The notes under the pieces: generated by a model | Database searches by the model: none | What the model was told of the DNA's origin: nothing | What the model saw: only the letters and a program-made list of their open reading frames with translations | Shown: positions 24,599-33,256 of the stretch, piece by piece | Numbering within the stretch: position 1 is the stretch's first letter | How the letters are laid out: each line of letters starts with the position of its first letter | Made by a program: the position numbers and the translations under genes | NCBI GenBank assembly: GCA_035456465.1 | Contig: DATIDD010000033.1 | Span: 1-64,000 of the forward strand | Direction: 5' to 3' | Source of the DNA: DATHTC01 sp035456465 | Lineage (GTDB): Bacteria; Actinomycetota; Thermoleophilia; Gaiellales; Gaiellaceae | Length of the DNA: 64,000 nucleotides

Positions 24599-25069
24599 AT
24601 GCAGGACATCAGGGAGGCCGCGTCCACGTTCCTGGCCAAGAAACGGGTGGCGGTCACCGGGGTCTCCAGGAAGCCCGGAAACCATGGGAGCAACAGCGTG
24701 TACCGGCGCCTGCGCGATCGCGGATACGACGTCTTCGCCGTGAACCCGAACGCGGACGAGGTCGAGGGGGATCGCTGCTACAGGGATCTGAGATCCATCC
24801 CTGGCGGTGTCGAGGCGGTGGTGATCGGAACCAGGCCGGAGCTCGCCGCGGACACCATGCGCGAGTGTGCCGAGCTCGGCATCCAGCACGTTTGGATGCA
24901 TCGGGGCCCCGGCGCGGGCAGCGTCTCGGCGGCCGCCACCGACTACGGCAGGCAGCACGGCATCACCGTGATCGACGGCGGCTGTCCCTTGATGTTCGGG
25001 CCGACCGCCGACTTCGGGCACAAGATCATGCGCCTCGTCTACGCCGGACACGTGCCGAAGCAGGTGTGA
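24599..25069 (+). CDS. CoA-binding domain protein (YccU-like)
   Basis: A 156-residue Rossmann-fold protein of the CoA_binding family: KKRVAVTGVSRKPGNHGSNSVYRRLRDRGYDVFAVNPNADEVEG, VIGTRPELAADTMRECAELGIQHVWMHRGPG and a C-terminal CPLMFGPTADFGHKIMRLV. Members bind CoA or nucleotides, but their reaction is unknown. The ATG is preceded by GGGAGG and lies 17 bases after the membrane-protein gene, making it third in the operon controlled by element B. Confidence 0.88.
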   Translation: MQDIREAASTFLAKKRVAVTGVSRKPGNHGSNSVYRRLRDRGYDVFAVNPNADEVEGDRCYRDLRSIPGGVEAVVIGTRPELAADTMRECAELGIQHVWMHRGPGAGSVSAAATDYGRQHGITVIDGGCPLMFGPTADFGHKIMRLVYAGHVPKQV

Positions 25070-25113
25070 ACCCAAGGCCGCGAGCGCGACGGCGACCAGC
25101 GACCCGGCGCGCG

Positions 25114-25138
25114 CCCCCGCTGCGCGCGCGTGCGGGGG
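25114..25138. terminator. Hairpin between convergent operons
   Basis: CCCCCGC (25114-25120) pairs with GCGGGGG (25132-25138). It lies between the CoA-binding gene and the convergent glycosyltransferase, probably terminating both. Confidence 0.45.
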
Positions 25139-25141
25139 ACC

Positions 25142-26335
25142 CTAGCCGCCGAGGTGCGCGGCCACCCGCTCCGACTCGCGCTCGAGCGTCCGCAGCCGTG
25201 CGAGCTCGAGTCCCCGCGCGACGAGGCGTCCGCGGAGCGTCTCGTCGTCGTCGATCCGTGTGATCGCGTCGGCGAGGGCGTCTGCGTCCGCCGGCGGGAC
25301 GAGCAGCCCCGCCCGGCCCCGGTCGAGCGCAGAGGCGACGCCGCCGACGTCCGTCGCGACGACCGCGGTCCCCGCGGCCAGTGCCTCGAGCAGCACCTGG
25401 GGCACGCCCTCGGTCAGCGACACGTGCACGAACACGTGCGCTGCTCGGTAGCGCTCCAGCAGGCCCGCGCCGAAGGGGACGTGTCCCGGCAGCTCCACGA
25501 GCGGGCCGATCCCGAGGGCGTCGGCGCGGCCTCGCACGGCCTCCCGCAGGCGCCCGGAGCCGAGCCACGTCAGACGGTAGCGGCCGGGCCGCAGCCGCTC
25601 GAGCCGCGCGAGCGCCTCGACGAGGAGCAGCGGGTTCTTCTCGGGCTCCAGGCGCCCGACGGTGAGCAGCTCCACCGTCCCGCCCCAGTCCTTCGCCGGC
25701 GGCGTCGCGACGACGTCGGCGGCGCGGACGAGCGAGACGGCCATCGGCGCGACCGTCGGGCCGCCGCCGTAGCGCCGGGCGATCTCCTCGCCCACGACGG
25801 CCGTCGGGAACCGGCGCGCGAGCAGCCGGAAGGCCACGTCGAGCACGTAGACGCCGCCGAGCAGCGGCTTCCAGGCGCGGCCCGGCAGCCGGCTCCGGAA
25901 GTAGCCGATCGAGTCCTGGCGGACGCCCAGGGCCACACGCTTCGCGCGCAGCCGCGCGAGCGCGACGAGCGTCAGCGCGAACGGGTGCGGGCCGAACGCC
26001 CACACCACGTCGACGTCGTCCAGCGCGCGCCAGAACGCTCGGATCGTCCCCGCGGCGGCCCGGGCGACCGCTCCGAGGCGACGCAGGTCGGGGTAGTGCG
26101 GAAGGGCGACGAGCGCCGCGTCCGTCGGGAGCGGGACGAACCGGCCCTCGCCGTCGGCCTCGGGGGCGAGCCGACCGAACAGGACGACACCGTCGAAGTG
26201 CCGGCCGACCTCGAGCACGAACAGGAGGAACGACGCGTCGACCGGGTCGGCGGCGAGGCCGCCCTCGGCCTGCTCGTACGCCGTGTCGACGTACACGCCG
26301 AGGCGCCGTCCGGGACGGCTCGGCCCTGCGCTCAT
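25142..26335 (-). CDS. Glycosyltransferase, GT4-like (GT-B fold)
   Basis: A 397-residue retaining glycosyltransferase. The C-terminal half carries the GT1/GT4 signature: ELLTVGRLEPEKNPLLLVEALARL, RLTWLGSGRLREAVRGRADALG, VELPGHVPFG, and the donor-binding FVHVSLTEGVPQVLLEALAAGTAVVATDVGGV with the EX7E Glu residues. It probably adds a sugar to the lipid-linked repeat unit at the inner membrane face. The ATG at 26335 follows TAGCGT (26343-26348, minus) by 7 bases, so it seems to have its own leaderless promoter despite lying 14 bases after the ligase stop. Confidence 0.9.
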   Translation of the reverse strand: MSAGPSRPGRRLGVYVDTAYEQAEGGLAADPVDASFLLFVLEVGRHFDGVVLFGRLAPEADGEGRFVPLPTDAALVALPHYPDLRRLGAVARAAAGTIRAFWRALDDVDVVWAFGPHPFALTLVALARLRAKRVALGVRQDSIGYFRSRLPGRAWKPLLGGVYVLDVAFRLLARRFPTAVVGEEIARRYGGGPTVAPMAVSLVRAADVVATPPAKDWGGTVELLTVGRLEPEKNPLLLVEALARLERLRPGRYRLTWLGSGRLREAVRGRADALGIGPLVELPGHVPFGAGLLERYRAAHVFVHVSLTEGVPQVLLEALAAGTAVVATDVGGVASALDRGRAGLLVPPADADALADAITRIDDDETLRGRLVARGLELARLRTLERESERVAAHLGG

Positions 26336-26349
26336 GCGGCGCACGCTAG

Positions 26350-27723
26350 CTAGGCGGGCTCCGGCGCCGGAGCGAGCACGGAGGGGCCGGTCTCGAGGAG
26401 ACGCGCCTCCGGTGCCGGCTCGGCGACGAGCCGCGGGAGCGCCACCGCGAGGCCGACGAGGATCCAGAGCGCGCGCGACGTCTCCGTCGACAGGAACAGC
26501 GACGCGACCGTGAACCCGACGAGGCTGAGGACGAGCGCGTTCGCGATGCGCGCGAGGAACGTCCGCCCGGCGGCGGCCGCGTCCCGCGCGGTACGACGCA
26601 GCGTCCGGCCCGTCGAGACGAGCAGCCCGACGAGGATGACCAGGCCCGGGAGCCCGAGGTCGGCGGTCGTCGAGATGAACACGTTGTGCGCCTCCTGCCC
26701 GTCGGGCCGCAGCTCGTAGTGCCGCAGGTCGACGCCGGGCGTGCGGAGGATGAGGTCGTTCAGCGCGTGCGGGAACGCCCCGTAGCCGAGCCCGAGCACC
26801 GGGCGCTCCTCGATCGACGTCCGCGCCGCCATCCAGATCGCCGTCCGGCCCGAGCCGGTCGTGTCCCCGCCGAGCAGCGCCTCGAGGCGCGGCGCCAGCT
26901 CGGTGGCCGCGGCCTGGTAGGCGAGCGCGGCGCCCACCGCGACGACGACGACGAGCGCGGCCTTCTGGAGGCCGGAGCGGAAGACGGTGCGGGCCGGCAG
27001 CGCGAACGTGAGCAGCGTCACGGCGGCGAGGGCGACGAGCCCGCCGCGCGAGACCGAGGTGAAGATCGAGATCACGATCACGACGGCGGCGGCGTAGAGG
27101 GCGAGCCGCAGGGCCGGCCTCCGCGCGAAGCCGATGAGCGCGAGCGCGATCGGGAGCGCGACGACCTGGTAGGCGGCGAAGAAGTTCGGGTCGCCGGCGC
27201 CCCCTCCGGCGCGGCCGGACTCGAGCGTCCACGAGATGTCGAGGAAGAACGCGACGATCGCGAACGCGCCCATCCCGAGCGCGGCGAACGCGAACGCGAG
27301 CGCGACCCGCTCGAGGTCCCGCTCAGAACGGAGCAGCGCGGCGAAGACGAGCATGTACACGAGCGCGATCGCGAGCGAGCCCAGCGCATAGACCGTCTCG
27401 CCCGGGTCGGTCGTCCAGAGCCCGCTGGCGAGCGCCCAGGCCACGTACGCGCCGACCCAGGCGAGGGGCGGCCCCACCTGCAGGGCGAGACGTGTGCGCG
27501 ACGCCGCGGCCAGGACGGCGAGCAGCGCGACCGGCGCGACCAGCCGGCTGATCGTCACGCCCTTGACGTTGAGGATCTCGACGTAGACCGAGACCACGAG
27601 GGCCGGGAGGACGAGCGCCGGCCGGAAGGCGAGCGCGACTCCGACGACGGCCGCGACGACGAGCGCGGCCGCGATCACCGGATCGAACGCGGCGGCGGCG
27701 CCGACGATCGCCGCGCACGCCAC
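26350..27723 (-). CDS. O-antigen ligase/polymerase-like membrane protein
   Basis: A polytopic protein of the Wzy/WaaL family with about 11 hydrophobic segments, the periplasmic DPNFFAAYQ motif, then VSRGGLVALAAV and GSGRTAIWMAA...PVLGLGYGAFPHALND...HNVFISTTADLGLPGL, which is the typical ligase/polymerase loop with the conserved His. It probably polymerises or transfers the polysaccharide. I give the first canonical in-frame GTG (27723, 457 residues). The coding-like frame extends further upstream (RFAVRWLLAG before it) with no ATG/GTG/TTG; an in-frame ATA at 27828 sits 7 bases after TAGGAT (27836-27841, minus). The true N-terminus is unresolved. Confidence 0.85.
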   Translation of the reverse strand: MACAAIVGAAAAFDPVIAAALVVAAVVGVALAFRPALVLPALVVSVYVEILNVKGVTISRLVAPVALLAVLAAASRTRLALQVGPPLAWVGAYVAWALASGLWTTDPGETVYALGSLAIALVYMLVFAALLRSERDLERVALAFAFAALGMGAFAIVAFFLDISWTLESGRAGGGAGDPNFFAAYQVVALPIALALIGFARRPALRLALYAAAVVIVISIFTSVSRGGLVALAAVTLLTFALPARTVFRSGLQKAALVVVVAVGAALAYQAAATELAPRLEALLGGDTTGSGRTAIWMAARTSIEERPVLGLGYGAFPHALNDLILRTPGVDLRHYELRPDGQEAHNVFISTTADLGLPGLVILVGLLVSTGRTLRRTARDAAAAGRTFLARIANALVLSLVGFTVASLFLSTETSRALWILVGLAVALPRLVAEPAPEARLLETGPSVLAPAPEPA

Positions 27724-27841
27724 CCCGGCGAGCAGCCAGCGGACGGCGAACCGTGCGGCGAGCGGCCGCCCGGCCGGCCGGCGCTGCCGCTCCGCGGCGG
27801 CCGAGAGGTGGCGGGAGGACGCGAATATGCTGGGAATCCTA

Positions 27842-29215
27842 GTGTCCTCCCCGGAAAGACGGCCCCCGCCGCGCCGGCCGCCGCTCGCCGTGTCGGCGCT
27901 CGGTACCTTCGGCACGCAGCTCGCCGTCGCCGCGCTCTCGCTCGTCAACGTCCTGGTGATCGCGCGCTCGCTCGGGGCCGAGGGGCGCGGCGAGGTCGCG
28001 TTCCTCGGGACGATCGCCTTCCTCACCTCCCAGCTCGCCTCCGTCGGCGTCCAGCAGGCGAACGCGAACCTCGCCGGGCGCGAGCCGGAGCTGCGGCCCT
28101 CGCTGGCGACGAACTCGGCGCTCCTCGCTCTCGGCCTCGGCCTCGCCGCGGCGGCGATCGTGGCATTGCTGATCGCGCTCGTCCCGGCCGTCGGCGGCGG
28201 ACTGCCCGTCGAGCTCCTGCTCTGCGCGCTCGCGGCGATCCCGATGCTCGTGTTCCAGACGTTCCTCGTCTTCATGGTCCGGGCCGACTACGGCTTCGGC
28301 GTCGCGAACGCGTCGATGCTGGTCGTGCCGGCGGTGACGACGCTGCTCAACGGCACGGTCGCCCTCGCCGGGGGGCTCACCGTCGGGCGTGCGTTCGGAG
28401 CGTGGGTCATCGGCCAGGCGCTCGCCACGGCGCTCCTCGTCGTCCACGTGCAGCGGGGGCTCGCGGGGTTCGGCCGGCCGAACGCGGCGCTGGCGCGGCG
28501 CGCGCTCCTGTTCGGCGCGCAGACGCACGCCGGGCGAATCATGCTGCTCGGCAACTACAAGCTCGACCAGTGGCTGGTGGGGTCGATCGCCGGCCAGCGC
28601 GAGCTCGGCCTGTACAGCATCGCGGTGACGTGGGCGGAGACGCTCTTCTACCTGCCGACCGCGCTCGCCGGCGTCCAGCGGGCGGACCTCGTCCGTGCCT
28701 CCGCCCGTGAGGCCGCGCGAAGCGCCGCGGCGGGGTTCCGCGCGGCGGTGCTGGCCACGATCCCGCTCGCGATCGGCCTGCTCGTCGCCGCGCCGGTGCT
28801 CTGTGTCACCGTCTTCGGCGAGGAGTTCCGGGGCTCGATCGATCCGCTCCGCGTGCTGGTTCCCGGGGCGTTCGGGATCGTGGCGCTCAAGGTGCTCGGC
28901 GAGGCGATGACCGCGCAGCGCAGGCCCCTGCGGGAGGCGGCCGCGATCGCGGTCGCGTTCGTCGTCATCGTCGCGCTCGACATCCTGCTGATCCCGGAGC
29001 ACGGCGCCCTCGGCGCCGCGGTGGCCTCGACGGTGGCCTACCTCGCCGGCGGGCTCACGATCGTGCTGCTCTTCTCCCGCGGGTTCGATTTCCCGGCGGC
29101 CCGGCTCGTGCCGCGCGGGAACGAGCTGCCGTGGTTCTGGTCGAAGCTGCGCGCGGTCGTCGACCGGCGGCGCATCGCCGCGGACGCCGGCGAGAGCGAG
29201 GCCGGCAAGGCGTGA
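27842..29215 (+). CDS. Polysaccharide flippase (Wzx/MATE-like)
   Basis: A 457-residue integral membrane protein with about 12-14 helices, starting LAVSALGTFGTQLAVAALSLVNVLVIARSLGAEGRGEVAFLGTI, typical of PST/Wzx flippases that move undecaprenyl-linked repeat units to the outer face. YKLDQWLVGSIAGQRELGLYSIAVTWAE is also characteristic. TATGCT (27826-27831) lies 10 bases before the GTG at 27842; the in-frame ATG at 27827 overlaps that hexamer and is less likely. It is divergent from the ligase gene, and the two -10 hexamers lie only 4 bp apart. Confidence 0.88.
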   Translation: MSSPERRPPPRRPPLAVSALGTFGTQLAVAALSLVNVLVIARSLGAEGRGEVAFLGTIAFLTSQLASVGVQQANANLAGREPELRPSLATNSALLALGLGLAAAAIVALLIALVPAVGGGLPVELLLCALAAIPMLVFQTFLVFMVRADYGFGVANASMLVVPAVTTLLNGTVALAGGLTVGRAFGAWVIGQALATALLVVHVQRGLAGFGRPNAALARRALLFGAQTHAGRIMLLGNYKLDQWLVGSIAGQRELGLYSIAVTWAETLFYLPTALAGVQRADLVRASAREAARSAAAGFRAAVLATIPLAIGLLVAAPVLCVTVFGEEFRGSIDPLRVLVPGAFGIVALKVLGEAMTAQRRPLREAAAIAVAFVVIVALDILLIPEHGALGAAVASTVAYLAGGLTIVLLFSRGFDFPAARLVPRGNELPWFWSKLRAVVDRRRIAADAGESEAGKA

Positions 29216-29218
29216 CCG

Positions 29219-29240
29219 GCGGCGCCGAGGCCGGCGCCGC
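29219..29240. terminator. Hairpin after the flippase gene
   Basis: GCGGCGCC (29219-29226) and GGCGCCGC (29233-29240) form an 8-bp stem just after the flippase stop, ahead of the convergent LPFTG gene. Confidence 0.55.
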
Positions 29241-29266
29241 GGCGAATCTGGTTGCTGCGTCGGTTG

Positions 29267-29539
29267 CTAGCGGTCCGGACGCGTGGAGCGCCGGAGCGCG
29301 ACACCCGAGCCGATGAGCGCGATGCCGCCGAGCGTGACGAGGCCGAGCTGGACGCCCGTGAAGGGGAGCACGCCGCCCTGCTGTCCGGCGAGCCCGCCCT
29401 GCGTCCCGCCTGCCTCGCCGCCGTACCCGTCCAGTGCCGTCCCGGGGGACGCCGCGAGCGCCGACGGCGCCCCAATCAGTGCTGCCGCAATCACCGACGC
29501 GACGAGCCGTCTACGTGCCACAGAGATCCTCCACTCCAT
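29267..29539 (-). CDS. Small LPXTG-type surface protein
   Basis: A 90-residue protein with all parts of a sortase substrate: a signal peptide (ARRRLVASVIAAALIGAPSALA), a very short Gly/Gln-rich mature part (GYGGEAGGTQGGLAGQQGG), the motif LPFTG, a hydrophobic helix (VQLGLVTLGGIALIGSGVAL) and a basic tail (RRSTRPDR). After sorting only about 35 residues would remain exposed, so it is more like a wall-bound tag or pilin-like stub than an enzyme. No sortase gene is in the window. TAGATT lies 12 bases before the ATG on the minus strand. It is embedded in the polysaccharide island. Confidence 0.8.
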   Translation of the reverse strand: MEWRISVARRRLVASVIAAALIGAPSALAASPGTALDGYGGEAGGTQGGLAGQQGGVLPFTGVQLGLVTLGGIALIGSGVALRRSTRPDR

Positions 29540-29599
29540 CGAGTCCGCAGAAATCTATCCGGTCGGGACTCTAGCTCCCCTCCCCGCTGGAGCAGAAAC

Positions 29600-29619
29600 G
29601 CCCACCCGTCCGGGCGGGC
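29600..29619 (-). terminator. Rho-independent terminator of the TPR ligase gene
   Basis: On the minus strand GCCCGCCC-GGAC-GGGTGGGC (with a G-U pair) is followed by GTTTCT. It lies 10 bases after the stop of the gene ending at 29630. Confidence 0.6.
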
Positions 29620-29629
29620 GGGGGGCGGG

Positions 29630-31690
29630 TCACTCGCCCGTGCCGACGCGGTACCGCTCGAACCGGTGCCGCTCGAAGACGGGGCGGTCGAACAGGCGCT
29701 CGGCCTCGTCGAGGTAGAGCGCGTCGATCGCCTGCGGGTCGAGCCGGATCCGCCGGCGCACGAGCCGCTCCGCGAGCGCCGCGATCGGGTCGCGCGGGTT
29801 GAGCCGGCGCGCTGCGAGCAGGTGCCGCGACGCGGTCGCGAAGTCCCCGCCCGACGCCGCGAGGACGCCGAGCTGGAAGCGCACGTACCAGTTCCTCGGC
29901 TCGCGGGCCCGCGCCTCGTCGAGGGCGTCGCGGGCCCGCGCCCGGTCGCCGCGCTTGAGTGCGATCGACCCCTCGAGCAGCAGCGGCTCGGCGCTCAGCG
30001 GGTCGAGGCGGGCGGCCGCGTCGAGGCGCGAGTACGCGCGCTCGGGATGCGCCACCCAGGTCCGCTTCGCCGCCTCTTGGAACGACTCCGAGAGCCAGCG
30101 GAGCCCGAGCGAGACTGCGGTCGCCCCGGCGAGCACCACGGCGAGCGTGGTGACGACGAGGGTGGTGCGCCGGGGCAGCGTGGGCGCGGGCGCAGGGTCG
30201 GCGGACGTCGCCCCCGCGGCCGCGAGGAGCCCGAGCGCGGGCGCGGCCAGCGCCGGCAGCTCCCAGAACCAGTCCACGGCCCCGTGCAGGGCCCAGTAGG
30301 CGAAGACCATCACCGCCGCGCCGACCGCCCCGGCCCTCGCCGGGTCGAGCCGACGCCGTGCCGCCAGCGCGAGCGCGAGCGCGAGCCCGAGGCCCAACGC
30401 CAGCAAGGCCGTGCCGACCAGGCCCAGCTGGCTGAGCAGCCGGAGCGGAAGCGAGTGCGGGTACCGCGGGTGGAAGTACGGGTCGGTCCGGTGCACCAGG
30501 TACTCGGCTGCGAAGTTGTCGCTGCCGATGCCGGCGACCGGATGCGCCGTGAACGCGTTCCAGGCGATCGTCCACGTCCGGTAGCGGTCGTTGCTGAGCG
30601 TGCCGGTGAGGCGCGAGCCGCCGCCCGTCGAAGGGCAGTACGGGCACGTGAACTCGTCCCACTTCGCCGCGACCCAGTCGCGCGGGCTGTCGACCGCGGC
30701 CGCGGCGCCCACGACGCCCGCCACGGCCCCGGCCAGCGCCAGCGCGGCGATCGCCGCGCCCACGACCCGCGTGACCCGCGGCGCGAGGACGACGCGCGCG
30801 TCGAGGAGCGCCCACGCGATCCCCATCACGGCGGCGGCGAGCGCGGCGCCGGCGACGAACGGAACCGCACGGTCGAGCGGCCCGGCGACGGCGCCGCCGG
30901 CGGCTGCACGGTCGTAGACGTCGAGGAGCGGACGGAGCGCGACCGCCGACGAGGCGGCCACGATCGCCAGGCCGAGCAGCGCGCGGAGCCGCTGCCGCTG
31001 GAGCGCGACGAACAGGAGCGCGGCGACCGGCAGGACGGCGAGCCACGCCCGGCTCTGGCCCAGCACGGCCACGTCCAGGAGGACGGCGGCCGCGGCGAGG
31101 AACAGCGCGCGGGCCCAGGGCGGGAGGTCGCGCCGCGATCCCAGGTGCACCGCGGGCCAGAGCGCGCACATCCAGAGCGCGACGTTCGCGTTCACGTAGC
31201 CGGTGGGCGCGATCAGCCGGTCGTCGAAGAAGTACGACTCGGGGTCGGCCGAGGCGGCCGCCCGCACGAGGACGACCGCCGCGGTGACGGCCGTCCCGAG
31301 CGAGAACGCGCCGAGGAGCAGCTCGAGCGCACGCACCGGCAGCGGCCAGAGCGCGAGCACGAGGAAGCCCGCGACGTAGGCCGCCGTCTTGTTGGCGCCC
31401 GCCCACGCGTCGCCGGGGAAGTCCGCCCAGGCGATCGAGAGCGCGTTCCACAGCGCGAACGCCAGCAGCGCCGCCGCCATCACCGCGCGGGCCCGGGACT
31501 CCGCGAGCAGCCCGGGGCCGAGGTAGACGAGCCCGAGCACGAGCAGCCCGACGAGCACGACCCCGAGCGCCGCGACGGCCGTCGGCGAGTGCCCGCCGTC
31601 GAGCCACGCCCAGACGAGCCACACGCCCGCGGAGACGAGGCCCAGCGGGAGGGACGCGCCCAGGCCGCGCAGCTCCGGGAAGCGCCCCAT
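29630..31690 (-). CDS. O-antigen ligase-like membrane protein with C-terminal TPR domain
   Basis: A 686-residue protein. Residues 1-480 hold about 12 hydrophobic segments with ligase/polymerase features: NKTAAYVAGFLVLALWP, TGYVNANVALWMCALWPAVHLG, and the periplasmic FTAHPVAGIGSDNFAAEYL...PRYPHSLPLRLLSQLGLVGTALL with conserved His/Pro. Residues about 510-686 form a TPR-like domain (LDAAARLDPLSAEPLLLEGSIALKRGDRARARDALDEARAREPRNWYVRFQLG). The ATG at 31690 follows TATCCT (31699-31704, minus) by 8 bases. It is divergent from the Wzz/kinase operon and is the second Wzy/WaaL-like protein in the island; one may polymerise and the other ligate. Confidence 0.85.
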   Translation of the reverse strand: MGRFPELRGLGASLPLGLVSAGVWLVWAWLDGGHSPTAVAALGVVLVGLLVLGLVYLGPGLLAESRARAVMAAALLAFALWNALSIAWADFPGDAWAGANKTAAYVAGFLVLALWPLPVRALELLLGAFSLGTAVTAAVVLVRAAASADPESYFFDDRLIAPTGYVNANVALWMCALWPAVHLGSRRDLPPWARALFLAAAAVLLDVAVLGQSRAWLAVLPVAALLFVALQRQRLRALLGLAIVAASSAVALRPLLDVYDRAAAGGAVAGPLDRAVPFVAGAALAAAVMGIAWALLDARVVLAPRVTRVVGAAIAALALAGAVAGVVGAAAAVDSPRDWVAAKWDEFTCPYCPSTGGGSRLTGTLSNDRYRTWTIAWNAFTAHPVAGIGSDNFAAEYLVHRTDPYFHPRYPHSLPLRLLSQLGLVGTALLALGLGLALALALAARRRLDPARAGAVGAAVMVFAYWALHGAVDWFWELPALAAPALGLLAAAGATSADPAPAPTLPRRTTLVVTTLAVVLAGATAVSLGLRWLSESFQEAAKRTWVAHPERAYSRLDAAARLDPLSAEPLLLEGSIALKRGDRARARDALDEARAREPRNWYVRFQLGVLAASGGDFATASRHLLAARRLNPRDPIAALAERLVRRRIRLDPQAIDALYLDEAERLFDRPVFERHRFERYRVGTGE

Positions 31691-31813
31691 CGCGGCGAAG
31701 GATACGGACGGCCTCCGCCGCCGCCCGTCCCTCCGGGCAGGCGTCTTGCCCTGGCCGGGGGAGGGCGACCGGCCTGGGCCGCGACTAGCATGCGGAGGCT
31801 CCCGCGGACGCTC

Positions 31814-33256
31814 ATGCCCGAGACCCAGACCTCCCTGGCGCACTACCTCTCCGTCATCCGGCGGCAGTGGTGGCTCATCCTGCTCGTCGCCCTGCTCGCG
31901 CCGACGGTCGCCGCCGTCGTCAGCGCGCTCCAGGAGACCACGTATCGCGCCGCGATGAAGGTCGTCGTGGGCCAGAGCGGCGGCGTGTTCCAGCCCCAGT
32001 TCGGGAGCGCGGTCGATCCGTTCTCGACGACGATGCGCAACCTGCTCTCGAGCGACGTCGTCGCCGCCCAGGTGATCGAGCGCCAGGGCCTGGACCTGAC
32101 CTCCGAGGAGCTGCTGAAGGACCTCCACGTGTCGGCGAAGCCGCAGAGCTCCGTGCTCGAGGTGAGCTACGACTCGCCGGACAAGCAGCAGGCGGTCGCG
32201 ACGCTCGCGGAGGTCGGCCGCGTGTTCACGGCGCTCGTGGACGAGAAGCTGGGCGGCGCCACGGTGACGACGGACGCCGGCGAGGTGCGGACGCCGATCA
32301 CGGCGACGGTCTTCGACCCGGCGCACCTCGAGCCCGACCCCGTCTCGCCCCGGTGGGTCCGCAACATCGGCTTCGCGGCGGTCCTCGGCCTCGTCCTCGG
32401 CCTCGTCCTCGCGTTCGCCCGGGACAGCGTCGACAACCGGCTCCGCAACCGGCACGAGGCAGAGGAGTGGTTCGCCGCGCCGGTCATCGGGACGCTTCCC
32501 AAGGGCGTCCGCGGCAGCCCGCCCTCCGGCCTCCTGAGCGCCCGCCGGCGTGGGGCGGCCAGGGACATGGACGCGCTCCACCTGCTGCGCGCGAACCTGG
32601 AGTTCGCGGCCGCCGGGAACGCGTCGACGATCCTCGTCACGAGCGCCGTGCCCGAGGAGGGCAAGAGCACGCTCGTCGCCAACCTCGGCGTCGCGCTCGC
32701 GCTCTCGGGGAAGAACGTCGTCTGCGTCGAGGCGGACATGCGGCAGCCGAAGCTGAACACCTACCTCGACGCCGCCGGCGCCTCCGTCGGCCTCGCGGAC
32801 GTCCTCGAGGGCGGCGTGGCGCTGCAGGCGGCGATGCGCGACGTGCCCCTCGACGTCCCGAGGCTCGGCCCGGTGCGCGCCGTCGTGGGCGAGCCCGGGA
32901 GCGCCGCGCCCGAGAAGACCACCGGCCGGCTCAGCGTCGTCGCGAGCGGGACGCCGCCGCCCGACCCGGCCACGCTCCTCACGCCCGATTCCGTCTCGGA
33001 GCTCGTCGCCGCGCTGTCGGAGGAGGCCGACTACGTGATCGTCGACGTCCCGCCGCTGCTCGCCGTGGCCGACGCGTTCCCGTTCGTGCTGACCTCGGAC
33101 ATGGTGATCGTGGTCGCCAGGCAGGGGAAGACGACCCGCCAGAACGCCGAGGCGGTGCGCAGGACGCTGCATGGGCTCGGCGCCCGCGTGTCGGTCGTGA
33201 TCACGGACGCCGACCGCAGCGAGGGCTACGGCTACGGCTACGGAAGGAGGTCGTGA
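31814..33256 (+). CDS. Wzz chain-length domain fused to BY-family tyrosine kinase
   Basis: A 480-residue polysaccharide co-polymerase and autokinase. The N-terminal Wzz domain (HYLSVIRRQWWLILLVALLAPTVAAVVSAL, then a second helix near IGFAAVLGLVLGLVLAFARD) is followed by a cytoplasmic P-loop kinase: Walker A VTSAVPEEGKSTLVAN, Walker A' VVCVEADMRQP, Walker B DYVIVDVPPLL. It ends in a tyrosine cluster (EGYGYGYGRRS), the autophosphorylation tail that sets chain length in this family. ATG 31814 is preferred; an ATG at 31790 overlaps the TAGCAT hexamer (31786-31791). First gene of an operon of five GTGA-coupled genes. Confidence 0.92.
   Translation: MPETQTSLAHYLSVIRRQWWLILLVALLAPTVAAVVSALQETTYRAAMKVVVGQSGGVFQPQFGSAVDPFSTTMRNLLSSDVVAAQVIERQGLDLTSEELLKDLHVSAKPQSSVLEVSYDSPDKQQAVATLAEVGRVFTALVDEKLGGATVTTDAGEVRTPITATVFDPAHLEPDPVSPRWVRNIGFAAVLGLVLGLVLAFARDSVDNRLRNRHEAEEWFAAPVIGTLPKGVRGSPPSGLLSARRRGAARDMDALHLLRANLEFAAAGNASTILVTSAVPEEGKSTLVANLGVALALSGKNVVCVEADMRQPKLNTYLDAAGASVGLADVLEGGVALQAAMRDVPLDVPRLGPVRAVVGEPGSAAPEKTTGRLSVVASGTPPPDPATLLTPDSVSELVAALSEEADYVIVDVPPLLAVADAFPFVLTSDMVIVVARQGKTTRQNAEAVRRTLHGLGARVSVVITDADRSEGYGYGYGRRS

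Noticed and set aside
18378..25069. Mobile element flanked by the inverted elements A and B
   Set aside because: No transposase, integrase or target-site duplication; the repeats are promoter-proximal and each sits at the same distance from a gene start, which fits regulatory sites better than element ends.
29252..33256. 1334-residue open frame in front of the Wzz/kinase gene
   Set aside because: The first 850 or so residues are charged low-complexity sequence antisense to the TPR ligase. Real similarity starts at LAHYLSVIRRQWW, so the start was set at 31814.
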